The notes under the pieces: model-generated | Told to the model about the DNA's origin: nothing | Databases searched by the model: none | What the model saw: only the letters and a program-made list of their open reading frames with translations | In this document: positions 31,331 through 32,937 of the stretch, in pieces | Position numbering within the stretch: position 1 is the first letter of the stretch | Layout of the letters: the number at the start of each line of letters is the position of its first letter | Translations under genes and position numbers: made by a program | Origin: an uncultured Oscillospiraceae bacterium | GTDB lineage: Bacteria > Bacillota > Clostridia > Oscillospirales > Oscillospiraceae | Reading direction: 5' to 3' | Assembly: GCA_944387015.1 (NCBI GenBank) | Contig: CALXDH010000028.1 | Coordinates: 1 to 32,937 of the forward strand | DNA: 32,937 nt

Positions 31331-32937
31331 TTGAAAACAGGACTTGTGACCTTTTACCATATCCACCATTACGGGGCGCTGCTTCAGGCCTATGCCACGG
31401 AGCGGGCGGTGGAATCCCTGGGCAGCGAGTGCGAGATCATTGACTACTACGTCAACCAGGATAACAGCCTCTTCCGCCGTCCCACCGGCCTGGGCAGTGC
31501 TGCCCACGACGCCCACACCGCACTGCACTATACCCCGCTCAAGACCCGCTACGAGCGGTTTGAGCGCTTTGCCCGGGAGCGGCTGCGCATCAGCGGGCAC
31601 CGCTATGAGAGCCTGGAGGAGCTGCGGGCGGCAAAGCTGCCCTATGAGCTGATCCTCTCCGGCAGCGACCAGATCTGGAACCCCAAGATCTTCCCGAACG
31701 GCCGGTTCGACCCGGTGTTCTTCGGCGCCTTCTCCGATCAGCGGAAGATCGCCTACGCCCCCTCCTTCGGTATCCCCCGGATCCCCGAGGAGATGGAGGA
31801 GGAGCTGGCGGGGTATCTGCGCCAGTTTTCCCACCTCTCCGTCCGGGAACAGCAGGGCCAGCGGATCGTCCGGCACATCACCGGACAGGACGTGCCGGCG
31901 GTGCTGGACCCCACGCTGCTGCTGGACCGGCGGCAGTGGGCGGAGGTGGCGGAGCCATCCCCCATGCAGGGGGGCTATATCCTCTGCTACTGCATCAGCC
32001 GCCCCGGTGCGCTTGAACCCTATATCCGCCGTCTGGCGGAGGAGACGGGGCTGCCGGTGGTGCAGCTGTGCGGCATCCGCCAGAAGGTCCACCCCAAGGC
32101 CCACTGCGTACTGGACGCCGGTCCGGCGGAGTTTCTGGGGTGGTTCCAGGGGGCCAGCGTGGTGTGCACCAACTCCTTCCACGGAACCGTGTTTTCCACC
32201 CAGTTCCAAAAGCCCTTCTTCACCGCCGTGGCGCCGGCGGAGCTGGCATCGCCGGAGAGTTCCCGGACCTTCAGCCTGCTCTCTACTCTGGGCCTCACGG
32301 AGCGGATCATCGGCAAGGGCGATACTGCCGGACTGACCGACGAGATCGACTATGCCGCCGTGGAGCAGCGGTTGGAACGGGCCCGGCAGGGGTCCCTGGA
32401 CTATCTTTGGGGCGCCCTCACCGGTGCGCCCCGGGAGGAAGAGACAGGTCCCGCTCAGGTAGAGCCCGCGTCGGATCACCTGCCGGAGCTGGCGGATCAC
32501 ATCCACTGCACCGGCTGCACGGCCTGCGCCAATAGCTGCCCCAAAGACGCCATCACCATGGAGCGGGACCGGGAGGGCTTTGCATACCCGGTGGTGGACC
32601 CGGAGCGGTGTGTCCGCTGCGGCCGCTGCACCGCTGTGTGCCCCGTGCTGCACACCCGGGAGCCGGCACCTCTTCCGGCGGTATTTGCCGCCTGGAACCG
32701 GGACGACGCCATCCGCAAGGACTCCACCTCCGGCGGCGTGTTCACGGCGCTGGCGGACTATATTCTGGAAAGCGGCGGCGTGGTGTTCGGCGCCGCGTTT
32801 GACGGCAAGCAGCACCTGCGCCATATCGCCTGCTTCCGCAAGGAGGACCTGTGGCGCCTGCGGGGAGCCAAGTACGTCCAGAGCGATCTGGGGGAGACAT
32901 TCCGCACCGTGAAAAAGGCTTTGGAGACCCGCCAGGT
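31331..32937 (+). CDS. Polysaccharide pyruvyl transferase / ferredoxin / FrhB-like fusion (3' end outside window)
   Basis: The frame is open from a TTG at 31331, preceded 7 nt upstream by AAGGGAG (31317-31323), to the right edge: 535 complete codons, no stop. Residues 1 to about 360 form a polysaccharide pyruvyl transferase domain (VTFYHIHHYGALLQAYA, ILSGSDQIWNP, SVVCTNSFHGTVFS). A linker follows, then two 4Fe-4S motifs: CTGCTACANSCP from Cys393 and CVRCGRCTAVCP from Cys427. The FrhB/FdhB-like N-terminus follows (KDSTSGGVFTALADY, LRGAKYVQSD). Such fusions occur near surface polysaccharide loci. Pyruvylation or another sugar modification coupled to electron transfer is possible; the true substrate is unknown. 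No ATG is available near the start. Confidence 0.85.
   Translation, partial: MKTGLVTFYHIHHYGALLQAYATERAVESLGSECEIIDYYVNQDNSLFRRPTGLGSAAHDAHTALHYTPLKTRYERFERFARERLRISGHRYESLEELRAAKLPYELILSGSDQIWNPKIFPNGRFDPVFFGAFSDQRKIAYAPSFGIPRIPEEMEEELAGYLRQFSHLSVREQQGQRIVRHITGQDVPAVLDPTLLLDRRQWAEVAEPSPMQGGYILCYCISRPGALEPYIRRLAEETGLPVVQLCGIRQKVHPKAHCVLDAGPAEFLGWFQGASVVCTNSFHGTVFSTQFQKPFFTAVAPAELASPESSRTFSLLSTLGLTERIIGKGDTAGLTDEIDYAAVEQRLERARQGSLDYLWGALTGAPREEETGPAQVEPASDHLPELADHIHCTGCTACANSCPKDAITMERDREGFAYPVVDPERCVRCGRCTAVCPVLHTREPAPLPAVFAAWNRDDAIRKDSTSGGVFTALADYILESGGVVFGAAFDGKQHLRHIACFRKEDLWRLRGAKYVQSDLGETFRTVKKALETRQ

Noticed and set aside
1-32937. CRISPR arrays, tRNA or rRNA genes, insertion sequences, prophage genes
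   Set aside because: I looked for regularly spaced repeats, cloverleaf-like blocks, transposase or integrase motifs and terminal inverted repeats, and saw none beyond the palindrome cluster at 14358-14568.

Overview
The window is about 33 kb of high-GC (roughly 60 %) chromosome from a spore-forming, low-redox Clostridia-type Firmicute. An Oscillospiraceae gut bacterium of the Flavonifractor/Oscillibacter/Lawsonibacter kind is my inference. The grounds are the SpoVT start at the left edge, a GlgC/GlgD pair, FabK as enoyl reductase, sigma-A promoters with Gram-positive Shine-Dalgarno sites, and a ferredoxin/F420-dehydrogenase-like fusion at the right edge. I found no tRNA, rRNA, CRISPR array, transposase or phage gene.

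Layout. (1) 1-122, minus: 5' end of spoVT. (2) 542-9404, plus: a glycogen operon glgB-glgC-glgD-glgA-glgP behind a consensus sigma-A promoter with a perfect Spo0A box just upstream. GlgA carries a ~195-residue tail that turns from acidic Pro/Ala/Glu to histone-H1-like Lys/Ala. A strong hairpin ends the operon. (3) 9589-13161: a small minus-strand XRE regulator, then two single-gene plus-strand units with their own promoters and terminators: a DEAD-box RNA helicase and a family-5 solute-binding lipoprotein with no permease beside it. (4) 13184-14571: a terminator, a structured leader, gluQRS, and then a dense cluster of palindromes with one 29-nt palindrome present twice. (5) 24445 down to 14572, minus: a complete type II fatty acid synthesis operon, acpP-accB-accC-accD-accA-fabH-fabK-fabD-fabG-fabF-fabZ, ending in a MarR-family gene that I propose is FabT-like. 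Its single strong promoter overlaps a perfect inverted repeat, the likely operator. (6) 24754-29654 and on, plus: trkA-trkH potassium uptake, a maltose-type O-acetyltransferase, an NSS-family sodium symporter, xdhC, then after a terminator a dCMP-deaminase-like gene, and a truncated polysaccharide-pyruvyl-transferase / ferredoxin / FrhB fusion running off the right edge.

How the genes work together. The glg genes make (GlgC/D, GlgA, GlgB) and degrade (GlgP) glycogen, and their promoter architecture next to spoVT suggests that storage is tied to sporulation. The fab/acc operon supplies malonyl-CoA and the whole elongation cycle from one transcript. Many start/stop overlaps imply translational coupling, and a cluster of hairpins after acpP probably lets acyl carrier protein be made in excess. 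The distal MarR gene closes a likely feedback loop.

Nothing here is clearly a new defence or mobile system. The best candidates for new biology are the GlgA tail, the structured leader before gluQRS, the palindrome cluster at 14358-14568, the acpP operator region and the right-edge fusion protein.
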